Shown: piece after piece, positions 7,490 to 14,904 of the stretch
Position numbering within the stretch: the first letter of the stretch is position 1
Layout: every line of letters begins with the position of its first letter
IMG/VR virus record: IMGVR_UViG_3300037148_000013
Coordinates: 1-28,606 of that record
Direction: 5' to 3' (one strand)
Source: a virus
Length of the DNA stretch: 28,606 nucleotides
Made by a program: the position numbers and the translations under genes
The notes under the pieces: generated by a model
Seen by the model: the letters and a program-made list of their open reading frames with translations, nothing else
What the model was told of the DNA's origin: nothing
Databases searched by the model: none

Positions 7490-7930
7490 TCATGCCGTGT
7501 AGGTGGTGGGGATCTTCTCGGTGACTGATAGGGTCAGGTCGTAGGTGCGGAACTGGACACCGGCCAGGTACAGCCAGCTCGGGGAGCCGCCCATGATCCG
7601 GGCTCGCCCGCCAAGTATCGCGCCGTTGAGTTGGACGTGCTCGCGGAACACCTGCCGCACTTGGTCGATCAGCACCGCCAGCGCACTCTCCGCCACCAGG
7701 ACTCCCGCGCCGTACTGCCAGATCAGCTTGAGCTGAAGCGTCCAGGTCGTAACCTCAGGCTGCACGTTCTCCAGGGGAGAGGCGAACGGGGCCAGCAGCA
7801 CCCAAGCCGTAGGCGAGCCGGGGATGGAGCTCGCGCCGCCCATGACCACCTGCTTGAACACGGGCTGCCCGGTATCGTCCAGCATCCCCTGGAGGAGTTC
7901 GACCACCTGCGGCCAGATCGTGGTGATCAC
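7490..7930 (-). CDS. Tail terminator / tail completion-like protein
   Basis: 146 aa. The GTG at 7930 overlaps the stop of the previous gene as GTGA, which fixes the start. The product has an N-terminal helix (WPQVVELLQGMLDDTG) followed by alternating strands (TTWTLQLKLIWQYGAG, WLYLAGVQFRTYDLTLSVTEK), matching the alpha-beta layout of lambda gpU / HK97 gp10-neighbour tail terminators, which cap the tail tube and bind the head connector. The gene order (connector, gp10-like, this gene, tube protein) supports this. The assignment rests on context and fold pattern rather than a clear motif. Confidence 0.65.
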   Translation of the reverse strand: MITTIWPQVVELLQGMLDDTGQPVFKQVVMGGASSIPGSPTAWVLLAPFASPLENVQPEVTTWTLQLKLIWQYGAGVLVAESALAVLIDQVRQVFREHVQLNGAILGGRARIMGGSPSWLYLAGVQFRTYDLTLSVTEKIPTTYTA

Positions 7931-8475
7931 GGGGCCAGCTTCCCGCCCAGCGCGGACTTGATCTGCGCCAGTGCCTCCATCGCCAGGTCGTGGCCCATCG
8001 AGTCTAGGATCGGCTCGAACGCGCCCTGAGCCTCCTCGAAGCCGGGCACCAGCCACGGGGCCTTCACCATGCCCTTGGTGGACTTGGCGAAGATCATGGC
8101 ACCGCTGGACCCGGCGGTAGCGGCTCCGGTGAGCCGGGTAGAGCCACCAGGCCACGCCATCACATTCGCGTGCTTGGGAGTGATCCTCTGGCCGGTAGGC
8201 CCGTGGATACCAGTACCGAACTCGAACCACGGGCCGCGCTTATCCACCGTACCGACATAGCCGATCAGCAGCTCCGGGTCCACCTCCGAGGTGATCGAGC
8301 GCTGAAGCGAGCCAGTCTTGCGGTGTGGTGCTGCCTTCGCCATCGCGGCGGCTCGGATTAGCATGGTCATCTTCGTCAAGCCCGCGGCGATGATGGCCTT
8401 GCTGCCCAGGCTGGTGAAGTTCTCCGCGAGCGACCCCAGCCCCTCCACCTCACACGCAAACGCCTGGCCAGCCAT
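7927..8475 (-). CDS. HK97 gp10-like neck / tail completion protein
   Basis: 182 aa; its ATG overlaps the previous stop as TAATG. The segment APHRKTGSLQRSI (about residues 49-61), then GYVGT and FEFGTGIHGPTG (about 85-96) is the recognisable HK97-gp10 family signature (helix, P.RTG.L..S, then a YG/FEFGT strand). Members join the head connector to the tail. The C-terminal part contains the insertion-like GG/GSS-rich loop and ends in a helix (ALAQIKSALG). The next gene starts at its stop codon. Confidence 0.8.
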   Translation of the reverse strand: MAGQAFACEVEGLGSLAENFTSLGSKAIIAAGLTKMTMLIRAAAMAKAAPHRKTGSLQRSITSEVDPELLIGYVGTVDKRGPWFEFGTGIHGPTGQRITPKHANVMAWPGGSTRLTGAATAGSSGAMIFAKSTKGMVKAPWLVPGFEEAQGAFEPILDSMGHDLAMEALAQIKSALGGKLAP

Positions 8476-8627
8476 TAGAGCCGATCCTTCGGCTTCGGCT
8501 TGGGCTGAGGCGGCGGTGGCCGGAAGCCAATCGGGCGAGCCTTCTTCGTTCCCTTCGGCATGGGAAGCCGGGTCAGGGTAGAGGCCGAGCCCGTACCGAT
8601 CACAGTCGGGCCCTCGTCGTCCTCCAT
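8475..8627 (-). CDS. Small Pro/Lys-rich protein, 50 aa
   Basis: An ATG at 8627 overlaps the connector gene stop as TGATG, and its TAA at 8475 overlaps the next ATG as TAATG. This double coupling strongly supports translation. The product is acidic at the start (MEDDEGP) and ends in a Pro/Lys-rich tail (PPPPQPKPKPKDRL). No family is recognised; it may be a small neck-associated or assembly protein. Confidence 0.7.
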   Translation of the reverse strand: MEDDEGPTVIGTGSASTLTRLPMPKGTKKARPIGFRPPPPQPKPKPKDRL

Positions 8628-9496
8628 CAGCTCGTATACCACCCGACCCAACGGCTCACGTAGTCCGGGCTGCCAGCCTGGGAGCCATAGACCCGCTCGT
8701 CGGCAATGTCCACCCCGTCAGCGGTGATCCCAGCCACCCGGATCGAGGCGGGGGAGTACTCCTCGGCCACGTCCTTGACGAACTTGGGCACCGACCACGG
8801 GTAGGGCAACTTCGCATCCCCGCCGACGTCCACCTCCTCGCTCATCCCGCCCTGGCCGCTGCGGTACAGCAGCACGACCCACTTGGCGAGCGCATCCACC
8901 ACGTCCTCGGGAGTGACCCACCAGCCGCCGACCACGTTGCCGTCCGCATCCCAGGGAGCCAGCGCCGCGATCTTCACAGGGTCACTGATCGCCCCCGGCC
9001 CGTAGCCGATGGCCGCTGGCTGGGTGGCCCCGAAGTCAGGCTGCACCAGTCCCCAGACGCCGTGGATCCGAACCTGCCCAGTCTGGTAGGCGTCCACGTA
9101 CCAGGTATTCATGCGCCAGATCATCTGCTTGGGCCAGAGCCGCATCGGGAGCACCACCGCCTGGTTATCCGCGAAGTCAGCGGTGTAGTCCTGCCAGCTT
9201 GGCACCATCGCACCCGGAGTTACGTTGATCTCGATCTGCTTGATCGAGGCGAACGGGTCAGTACTGATGTTCTGGGCTCCCTTGCCTCCGAAGATGCGCG
9301 GTTCGTAGATCGGCGCGAAGGCGTTGAGACCCTGCCCGGTCAGCTTCTCGAACCGCCGGGAGACCACCTGGCAAAGCGAGCTCAGGTAGGCATCCTTGGT
9401 GGGGTCGCCAGTCACCAGGGCCGGGGACGACTGCCCCTCGAACAGCCGAGAGTAGACGTCCGTGCTCTGGCAGTACGACAGGTGGGAGGTCGTCAC
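8627..9496 (-). CDS. Head-tail connector / adaptor protein
   Basis: 289 aa from GTG at 9496. The N-terminal part (STDVYSRLFEG, then KDAYLSSLCQVVSRRFEKLTG) has the pattern of gp6-like adaptor proteins, in which helices pack under the portal ring, followed by a strand-rich middle with many aromatic residues (MIWRMNTWYVDAYQTGQVRIHGVWG) and a C-terminal DVVDALAKWVVLLYRSGQGG helix. It lies between the capsid region and the gp10-like gene, where adaptors are expected. The start has no obvious Shine-Dalgarno and is 6 bp after the preceding stop. Confidence 0.72.
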   Translation of the reverse strand: MTTSHLSYCQSTDVYSRLFEGQSSPALVTGDPTKDAYLSSLCQVVSRRFEKLTGQGLNAFAPIYEPRIFGGKGAQNISTDPFASIKQIEINVTPGAMVPSWQDYTADFADNQAVVLPMRLWPKQMIWRMNTWYVDAYQTGQVRIHGVWGLVQPDFGATQPAAIGYGPGAISDPVKIAALAPWDADGNVVGGWWVTPEDVVDALAKWVVLLYRSGQGGMSEEVDVGGDAKLPYPWSVPKFVKDVAEEYSPASIRVAGITADGVDIADERVYGSQAGSPDYVSRWVGWYTS

Positions 9497-9502
9497 CAGC
9501 AG

Positions 9503-10030
9503 TTACGCCGAAGCCCTTGGCCTCGGAGCTCCTGGAGCGGTGACGGCAGGAACTTTGGCCCCAGTCTGCGGAGTGACGGGTGCCTTGGCCTTGACCTTCG
9601 GCTCCACCACCGCTGGGTGGTCCTGATTAGCTGCCAGAACGACCTCGCCGTCCAGCACCACAGCCTGATCCTTCCCGCCGCTATGGCGCTTGCCCACAGG
9701 CAGCCCCTTCCGCTTCTCGGGCTCATCCGCCAGCACCACTCCGGGCAGCTTCTGGCCGTCAGCGGTTTCACCTGCCTGGAGCACGCTCGACTGTAGGAAC
9801 CGGTCGGGGGCAGGGTCACCCGCCGAGCCATGACTGACCCCGACGCGGCTGTCCATGCCCTGATCCTTCAGCCGCTTCTCAGTCGCCTGGATGTTGCGGG
9901 CGTCATCGCTGTTCGCGCTCACCCGGAACACCGGGCCCCGGTAGACACCGACCCCGTTCAGGCCAGCATCGCTGATCCGCTTCTCCGCGATCTGGGCGAT
10001 GCGCTCGTCCTCGCTCTTGGTCTCAGCCAT
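9503..10030 (-). CDS. Hypothetical protein, disordered Lys/Pro-rich C-terminus
   Basis: 175 aa; the ATG overlaps the end of the HNH gene by 8 bp, with AGGAGA just upstream inside that gene. The first 55 residues look like a small alpha-beta domain (IAQIAEKRISDAGLNGVGVYRGPVF..S), the rest is low in complexity and rich in Lys, Pro, Ala and Gly (VVEPKVKAKAPVTPQTGAK). Not recognised. Position between capsid and connector suggests a minor capsid or neck protein. Confidence 0.72.
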   Translation of the reverse strand: MAETKSEDERIAQIAEKRISDAGLNGVGVYRGPVFRVSANSDDARNIQATEKRLKDQGMDSRVGVSHGSAGDPAPDRFLQSSVLQAGETADGQKLPGVVLADEPEKRKGLPVGKRHSGGKDQAVVLDGEVVLAANQDHPAVVEPKVKAKAPVTPQTGAKVPAVTAPGAPRPRASA

Positions 10031-10652
10031 TGATTCTCCTTAGGTACTCGGCAGCGGCTTCAAGTCGAACGGGGTCGTCACCGAATTTGCCCAGCCCCAA
10101 GTTGCACGAGTTGCAGAGCAGACCGCGCACCATCCCCGTCGCATGGTCGTGGTCCAGATCGAGCTTGCGCCGACTCTCTGAGACTCGGCAGATGGCGCAT
10201 TTTCCATCCTGCTCCCGGAGCAGTCGGTGGTAGGCCGAGACCGCCTCAGGACCGTACTTACTGGCCAAGGTCCGCGCCCAGCCTCGGAGAGGGTCTTTAT
10301 CGTACTGAGCATGATCGGCCAGAGCCTTCTGCGCGCGGTGTGTCCGTTCCCAGTTCCGCTTGTAGGCTCGAACATGTTCCGCATTGCCCTCACGCCAGGC
10401 TCCGATGGCTTCCTTGCGCTGCTCAGAGTGCTCAGCCCGCCATTGGACCATGTAGCACTTCTGGCACAGGCCCTCTGCCCAGTGAATCGCCTCCGGGTGT
10501 CCGCAAGTGACCACCTGGGCGATGCTTCCCCGCCGCGGAGATGCCTCCAGGGTGCCATCGCGATAGGCCCGAACGTAACAGGTTCGGCATAACCCCCGGC
10601 CCGCATAGGGCTTGTCCGGATGGCAGTCCGGTCTCCGACTGGCCTTGCGCAT
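10023..10652 (-). CDS. HNH endonuclease, endonuclease VII-like, with two N-terminal zinc modules
   Basis: 209 aa; ATG at 10652 with GGAGGG six bases upstream. Residues 10-30 and 50-70 are two copies of a small zinc module, C.HP......GLC..CY...(Y/W)R. A charged helical linker follows (residues 75-145). The nuclease core is CAIC (152-155), LDLDHDHATG (164-173) and GLLCNSCN (177-184), matching the recombination endonuclease VII branch of HNH nucleases. T4 endonuclease VII resolves branched DNA before packaging, but free-standing relatives like this in structural operons are usually mobile homing-type genes. It sits between the capsid gene and the neck genes. Confidence 0.9.
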   Translation of the reverse strand: MRKASRRPDCHPDKPYAGRGLCRTCYVRAYRDGTLEASPRRGSIAQVVTCGHPEAIHWAEGLCQKCYMVQWRAEHSEQRKEAIGAWREGNAEHVRAYKRNWERTHRAQKALADHAQYDKDPLRGWARTLASKYGPEAVSAYHRLLREQDGKCAICRVSESRRKLDLDHDHATGMVRGLLCNSCNLGLGKFGDDPVRLEAAAEYLRRING

Positions 10653-10746
10653 CGAGTTCCCTCCACGGCAGGTGATTCATCCCGTCCTGTGTAGAGTTTA
10701 CTCGCTACGCCCCTGTCTCTGTTCATCCGGCTCCTGTGAGGGATCG

Positions 10747-10774
10747 GACCCTCCCGAGTTGCCCCGGGAGGGTC
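10747..10774 (-). terminator. Stem-loop after the capsid gene (10-bp perfect stem)
   Basis: GACCCTCCCG at 10747-10756 pairs with CGGGAGGGTC at 10765-10774, with an 8-base loop. It lies 20 bp beyond the stop of the protease-capsid gene. There is no T-run after it on the minus strand, so it may slow or stabilise transcripts rather than end them. The rest of 10653-10794 shows no gene I can support, only the HNH ribosome site. Confidence 0.55.
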
Positions 10775-10794
10775 GTCTTCACCTGTTTCTGAAC

Positions 10795-13700
10795 TTAGTT
10801 CGTGATCGAGCTGTTCAATCCGAGGATTGCCGCGAAGGCAGTGGGCTGGCGAGCTGCGGTAAAACCGAGTCTCTCCTCCCCACGATACCACGTCTGGTTG
10901 GCCTCGAACGAAGTCCCCGCCTCGTTGGACACGTCAACGGTGATCCCCGAACGCTCGAAGATCCACGCCTCGTCCATGTTGGCGACGATGGCTGGCGCGT
11001 CCGTGCCCCCGGTCGGGGTCAGAGTTCCAGCCGCGTAGGTGGTGCCGATGTTCGCATCCGAGATGACCGGCAGGCCCCACACGGAGCCAACCGCAACCGG
11101 AGTCTGAGCCGCCCCACCCATGAAGGTGGCAGGTCCACCCAACTGGGGAGCCATCAGCTGGTTGTAGCCAGCCTCGAAGATGTATCGCCCAGTGGAGTCC
11201 TTAGCCTGCCGGAGCGTACCCACCACTCGCGGATGCACGATCACGCAGTTCGGGTCACCGAAGTAAGCCGACTGGATCGCCGTGATCGCCAGCGAGAGCG
11301 CGTCACCGATGCCCGACCCACCCGAGCTGTCGGTAGCGTAGGTCACGGTCAGGATGCCGGTGGTCGCCAGGATACCCAGCGGCATCCCGGAGCCGGAGCC
11401 CGCCAGGAACGCCTGGTCCTCAGCGCGGCCCAGGGTGCGCCCCAGGTCGTTGCGGAGAATCTGATCGACTGCGGGGGACGAGTCCTCCAGCAGCTGGTTG
11501 GAGACCTTCGAGATGCCGGCCAGCGCGTAGATCGGAACGCTGATCTGGCTGAAGGTCTGGTCCTGGGATGGCTTGGCTGCGTTCTCAGCCACCCACCCGA
11601 CGATGGCGATCCCAGTCTCACGCGGCACCAGCACCATGTTCGAGTTCACCCCACCGATGACGGTGCAGAGCGGGCGAACCTTGGCAGCCGCGATACGCAG
11701 CTCAGCCAGTCCTTGCTGGTAGTACTCGGGCGGAACGAGGTATCCGCCAGAGCTGGTCGAACTCTCGCCTACGGCCTTGGTGCCGTAGCCCTCTCCGTAG
11801 GCTTCCTGCGCTGCCTTCTGGTCCTCCTGGAGCCGACCAAAGGCGTTGAAGTCACCACGCCGCGAGTCGCGCATGTCCTTCAGCCAGTCCGAGATCCGGC
11901 GAGCTCCACCCGCCTTCGCACCGGCTGTCGGGTGCTGGAACTTGCGAGGGGTGACCAGATTGGCCCGCTTGGCCTCTACAGCCGCAGCCACCATCGCCTC
12001 CAGCTTCACCGCGTCAGCGGCATCCTGAGCGGCCTTGGTCTCAGCGACCTTCGCCTCGTCCTCCAGCCGCTGGGCAGCCTTGGTCTCGGCCTCAGTTGCC
12101 ATGTCACGCTCCCGCTTCTCAGCGAGTAGCGCCTCCAGTTGCTTGGCCTGGTCCAGGCCGAATCCCTTGCCCTCGGTCTCCCTCGGAGGGGCCTGAGACG
12201 AGGCACCGGCCTCGGGGATCTCGTTGCCGTTCTCGTCCTTCATCTTTGGCTTAGCCTCCTTGGTGCCCGTAGACCATCCGGCCATTACGGACTTGACTTG
12301 TGCTGCTAGGTCGGGTCGCTGGTTGGCGAGCATGATGCCCACCGCCTCGTTAACAGCGGCCTTCCCAGATGGCCTCTGCCCCTCCTCATCGCTGTCATCA
12401 CCGGTCGCATCGAGCGGGATCGCCTTGGCTTCCTCTGCGAAGTCCTCCAGTATTCCCTGCATCGTGGCGATCTTGTCAGCGTCGGAGGCGCTGCCCTGCA
12501 CAAGTTCAGCCACCGCCTTTTGGACGGCTTGGAGCAAGTCTGACACAGTATCGAACCCGTCCGCATCATCCGGCCCATCGCCAGACGGTGGAGCCGAGCC
12601 CGCCGCGTCACTCGGGGGAGGGTCCGAGCTAGCCTTGGACCCGGCCCCACCTGAGACGCTGGTATTGGGGAGCAGCGATGCGGGGAGCGCTCCGGCCATG
12701 CTCCCAGCAGGAGCGAGCGGGGTGTACTTATTCTTCATCGCCGGGACCGGGAACCCGCCCTTGCCCGAGTGGTCATGGTTCAGAGGGGCAGGCCCGTGCT
12801 GGTGCGCGGAGCTCATCCCCGAGTGGCGATGGAGTCCATGAAGGTGAGGCAGCTCAGCCCCAGGGTGATCATGGGTTCGCCTGCGGGTCGCCATTCCAGG
12901 CCGTCCGCTCACCGGGCCGTGGTTGTGACGGAGGACGGCTGGCAGCATGGCGATCTTGCCCTCGGCTGCCCAGGTCAGGCCCTTCTGCTCAGCCACCTCG
13001 AACACCGACAGGGTATTACTGGGCACGGACACAATCGAGGTCTCGTGCCAGTCCATGCTGTCGATGATGCCTGGGCCCTTAGACCTCCCGAAGATACCGC
13101 CCACCGAGAAGGTGCGGTAAACCCGGTTCTTGAGGTCATGGTAGGCCTTGACGTGCCAGGGCTCGGTGCCAGGAGGCGGCTCGGGCACGAAGTACTTGGT
13201 GCCGACTCCGATGTGGTCCAGGACGGGGCGCTCCATCAGGGTACCGATGGGCTTCAGCCGGTCGTGGCCCACGATCAGCACCGGGTTGAGCATGTAGGTG
13301 CCCAGGGACTTCTCGAATGCCTGCCGCTCGAAGTGCTCCTTATCCCGGTCGTTGATCCAGGTGTTGACGTAGCCCTTCAGGATCAGCCCGTGGCCCTTCG
13401 GGGTATCCACCTCGTCAACCGACTTGACCTCGCCGTAGGCGGTGAACGGGACTCCCTTACCCTCCCCGGCATACTCCAGCAGCGCCGGGGGCGGATCTGC
13501 GTCGATCTTCCCGTACAGCGTCACCAGCTTCCGGGCGGCGGCCTTCTTGGAGGCAGGGCTGGTATCGACCTGGTTCAGCCTCCCAGCCGCAGAGGTCACA
13601 GCGCCTGGGTTCAGCTTCCCGTTCGGCTCCTGCACCGGCAAGTGGCAAAGACCCTGCACCTTGTCTTGCCCCGCCGGGTTGTCATCGATCAGGCAGGCAG

Positions 13701-14022
13701 CGCAGTAGGCATCGGTGTCGGGGTACTCAGAGGCCGCACCGGTCCACGTGCCAGCCCCGCTCACGGGTGCCTTGGCCGGGTCTCCAGCTAGCACTCCGGC
13801 GACCGCCTTGCCCTGGGCTGCGTACTTGGCCTTGTCCTCATCACTGAGGTCGCTGGCGTTCCCCGAGCCGTGGCAGGCAGGACAGGTGACGTGGCCGTCC
13901 TTGATCTTCCCGGAGCCCCCACACAGCGGGCAGTCAGCCGGGGTCGCCTTGCCGTTCAGGTACTGGGGCGGGGTGATCGCCTCAGCGGTCGCTCCTCCAG
14001 CCGCCTTGCCTTCTGGCTTCAT
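10795..14022 (-). CDS. Prohead protease - scaffold - major capsid polyprotein (HK97 type)
   Basis: 1075 aa in one frame. Residues 31-54 hold two CxxCxGxG motifs (CPLCGGSG, CPACHGSG), as in the DnaJ zinc domain. Residues 90-175 match a helical module seen in other phage proteins (YCAACLIDDNP, CHLPVQEPNGKLNPGAV, AARKLVTLYGKI). Residues 190-350 are an HK97-type prohead protease with probable catalytic His253 (VGHDRLKPIG) and Ser306 (RTFSVGG). Residues 366-418 form a linker with twelve histidines. Residues 490-690 are acidic and helical with a coiled coil (625-686), like a scaffold or delta domain. Residues 750-1075 are the HK97-fold capsid (SGGYLVPPEYYQQGL, VGWVAENAAKPSQDQTF, GMPLGILATTG). The protease should cut the helical region from the shell. 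Separate genes are usual for these functions. Confidence 0.93.
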   Translation of the reverse strand: MKPEGKAAGGATAEAITPPQYLNGKATPADCPLCGGSGKIKDGHVTCPACHGSGNASDLSDEDKAKYAAQGKAVAGVLAGDPAKAPVSGAGTWTGAASEYPDTDAYCAACLIDDNPAGQDKVQGLCHLPVQEPNGKLNPGAVTSAAGRLNQVDTSPASKKAAARKLVTLYGKIDADPPPALLEYAGEGKGVPFTAYGEVKSVDEVDTPKGHGLILKGYVNTWINDRDKEHFERQAFEKSLGTYMLNPVLIVGHDRLKPIGTLMERPVLDHIGVGTKYFVPEPPPGTEPWHVKAYHDLKNRVYRTFSVGGIFGRSKGPGIIDSMDWHETSIVSVPSNTLSVFEVAEQKGLTWAAEGKIAMLPAVLRHNHGPVSGRPGMATRRRTHDHPGAELPHLHGLHRHSGMSSAHQHGPAPLNHDHSGKGGFPVPAMKNKYTPLAPAGSMAGALPASLLPNTSVSGGAGSKASSDPPPSDAAGSAPPSGDGPDDADGFDTVSDLLQAVQKAVAELVQGSASDADKIATMQGILEDFAEEAKAIPLDATGDDSDEEGQRPSGKAAVNEAVGIMLANQRPDLAAQVKSVMAGWSTGTKEAKPKMKDENGNEIPEAGASSQAPPRETEGKGFGLDQAKQLEALLAEKRERDMATEAETKAAQRLEDEAKVAETKAAQDAADAVKLEAMVAAAVEAKRANLVTPRKFQHPTAGAKAGGARRISDWLKDMRDSRRGDFNAFGRLQEDQKAAQEAYGEGYGTKAVGESSTSSGGYLVPPEYYQQGLAELRIAAAKVRPLCTVIGGVNSNMVLVPRETGIAIVGWVAENAAKPSQDQTFSQISVPIYALAGISKVSNQLLEDSSPAVDQILRNDLGRTLGRAEDQAFLAGSGSGMPLGILATTGILTVTYATDSSGGSGIGDALSLAITAIQSAYFGDPNCVIVHPRVVGTLRQAKDSTGRYIFEAGYNQLMAPQLGGPATFMGGAAQTPVAVGSVWGLPVISDANIGTTYAAGTLTPTGGTDAPAIVANMDEAWIFERSGITVDVSNEAGTSFEANQTWYRGEERLGFTAARQPTAFAAILGLNSSITN
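12241..12261 (-). promoter_or_regulatory. Possible internal ribosome binding site and start for free capsid protein
   Basis: AAGGAGG at 12255-12261 precedes an in-frame ATG at 12241-12243 by 11 bases. Starting there gives 482 residues (from Met594) beginning MKDENGNE, just before the coiled-coil segment, i.e. the length and layout of a stand-alone HK97-type capsid precursor. The spacing is slightly long and AAGGAGG encodes Lys-Glu in frame, so chance is possible. Confidence 0.4.
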
Positions 14023-14039
14023 TGGAACTCCATTGTGCG

Positions 14040-14903
14040 CTACGCGGCCCTTGCGGCCACGAGTTGCGGTACGAAGATGCGACGCTCTGGCTTCCAGAGC
14101 TTACGGACCGGCGCCCAGAGGTCACCGACTCGCTTCGAGTTGAGCATCACGATTGGGTTGCCCCCCGCGACGGCAGGAGACTTGAAGGTCATTATCGCGA
14201 CGCTCCAGTAGGCAGCGATTCCGAGTGTTCCGCCGAGGGTGAGTGTCGCCGTGGAGGAGAGGATCTGGTAGAAGGCGAACTGACTGGCCCAATAGGTGGA
14301 GCTAAGCTCGCCAGTTCGCCCGGTCTCGGCGTTCCACCCCGTGGTAACGCTCCCGATGGTCTCGCCTGTCGTGCTGGACAGCGTCCCGATGACGCCAATG
14401 GCGATCTCGCTGGCCTGGGCCGTGGCCGAGCCCGCAGTTAGGGTCGGGGCCGTGTTCTTCGCGGTCAGCGGGGTTGCAGGTGCGAACGCGGTGACATCGA
14501 CCGGAGATGTATCCGTGCCGCCGATCTCAAAGAAAGTGCAGGCCAGTCCGCAGGTGGCGGCGCTCTTGGCCGTCACCGTGGTGATGGCGGCAGAACTCAG
14601 CTTGTAGAAGATCGTGGTGGTGAGGTAGTTGGGTTGCCCCACTCTCCTGCCGTCGCGGGGGGCAACCCAATCGTGATGCTCAACTCCTAGCGAGTCGTGG
14701 CCCTCGGCCGTCACGCCCGAGGCCCAAGTCTGGGCCGAACTGTCTGTCATCGAGAGCGTGATGGTGCTGCTGGCACTCACCCCGGTGACGCAGCAGACCA
14801 CGAGGTGCCCGACTGTCACTGGGGAGATGGTCGGCGCGACGGAGGTGGCCCCAGCCGTCCCGGAGTTGCCGAGGCTCACTGCCTGCACTACCGAGAGCGC
14901 CAT
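14040..14903 (-). CDS. Fibre/decoration-like structural protein containing an inverted repeat
   Basis: 287 aa; ATG one base after the previous stop. Ser/Thr/Ala-rich, strand-forming sequence (AVSLGNSGTAGATSVAPTISPVTVGHLVVCCVTG, TTTIFYKLSSAAITTVTAKS, LACTFFEIGGTDTSPVDV) resembles phage beta-sandwich fibre or virion-surface proteins. Residues 69-87 (HDSLGVEHHDWVAPRDGRR) are unlike the rest: charged, and encoded by an inverted copy of the DNA that encodes residues 242-259. The C-terminal 45 residues are basic. Location between the portal and capsid genes points to a head-associated rather than tail-associated protein, by inference only. Confidence 0.72.
   Translation of the reverse strand: MALSVVQAVSLGNSGTAGATSVAPTISPVTVGHLVVCCVTGVSASSTITLSMTDSSAQTWASGVTAEGHDSLGVEHHDWVAPRDGRRVGQPNYLTTTIFYKLSSAAITTVTAKSAATCGLACTFFEIGGTDTSPVDVTAFAPATPLTAKNTAPTLTAGSATAQASEIAIGVIGTLSSTTGETIGSVTTGWNAETGRTGELSSTYWASQFAFYQILSSTATLTLGGTLGIAAYWSVAIMTFKSPAVAGGNPIVMLNSKRVGDLWAPVRKLWKPERRIFVPQLVAARAA
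14126..14180. repeat. Left arm of a 55-bp inverted repeat (53/55 matches)
   Basis: Reverse complement of 14643-14697. Nine bases match, two differ (14135-14136), then 44 match without error. On the minus strand it encodes residues 242-259 of the fibre-like gene. The arms are separated by 462 bp and both lie inside one gene. Confidence 0.93.
14643..14697. repeat. Right arm of the 55-bp inverted repeat
   Basis: Partner of 14126-14180. On the minus strand it encodes residues 69-87. The same sequence read in the same phase occurs on the plus strand at the left arm, so an inversion between the arms would keep the reading frame across the junction. Confidence 0.93.
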
Positions 14904-14904
14904 A

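Noticed and set aside
10747-10774. Full rho-independent terminator after the capsid gene
   Set aside because: The stem is strong but no T-run follows on the transcribed strand, so only a stem-loop with possible termination role is claimed.
10612-12129. 505-codon plus-strand open frame opposite the capsid gene
   Set aside because: Arg/Gly/Val-rich sequence without domains; it mirrors the GC-rich codon pattern of the minus-strand capsid gene, which is certain.
14022-14441. Plus-strand gene at the inverted repeat
   Set aside because: It exists only because the left arm mirrors the right arm; beyond the arm it has shadow-like Arg/Gly composition. It is relevant only as the frame that would be read after an inversion.
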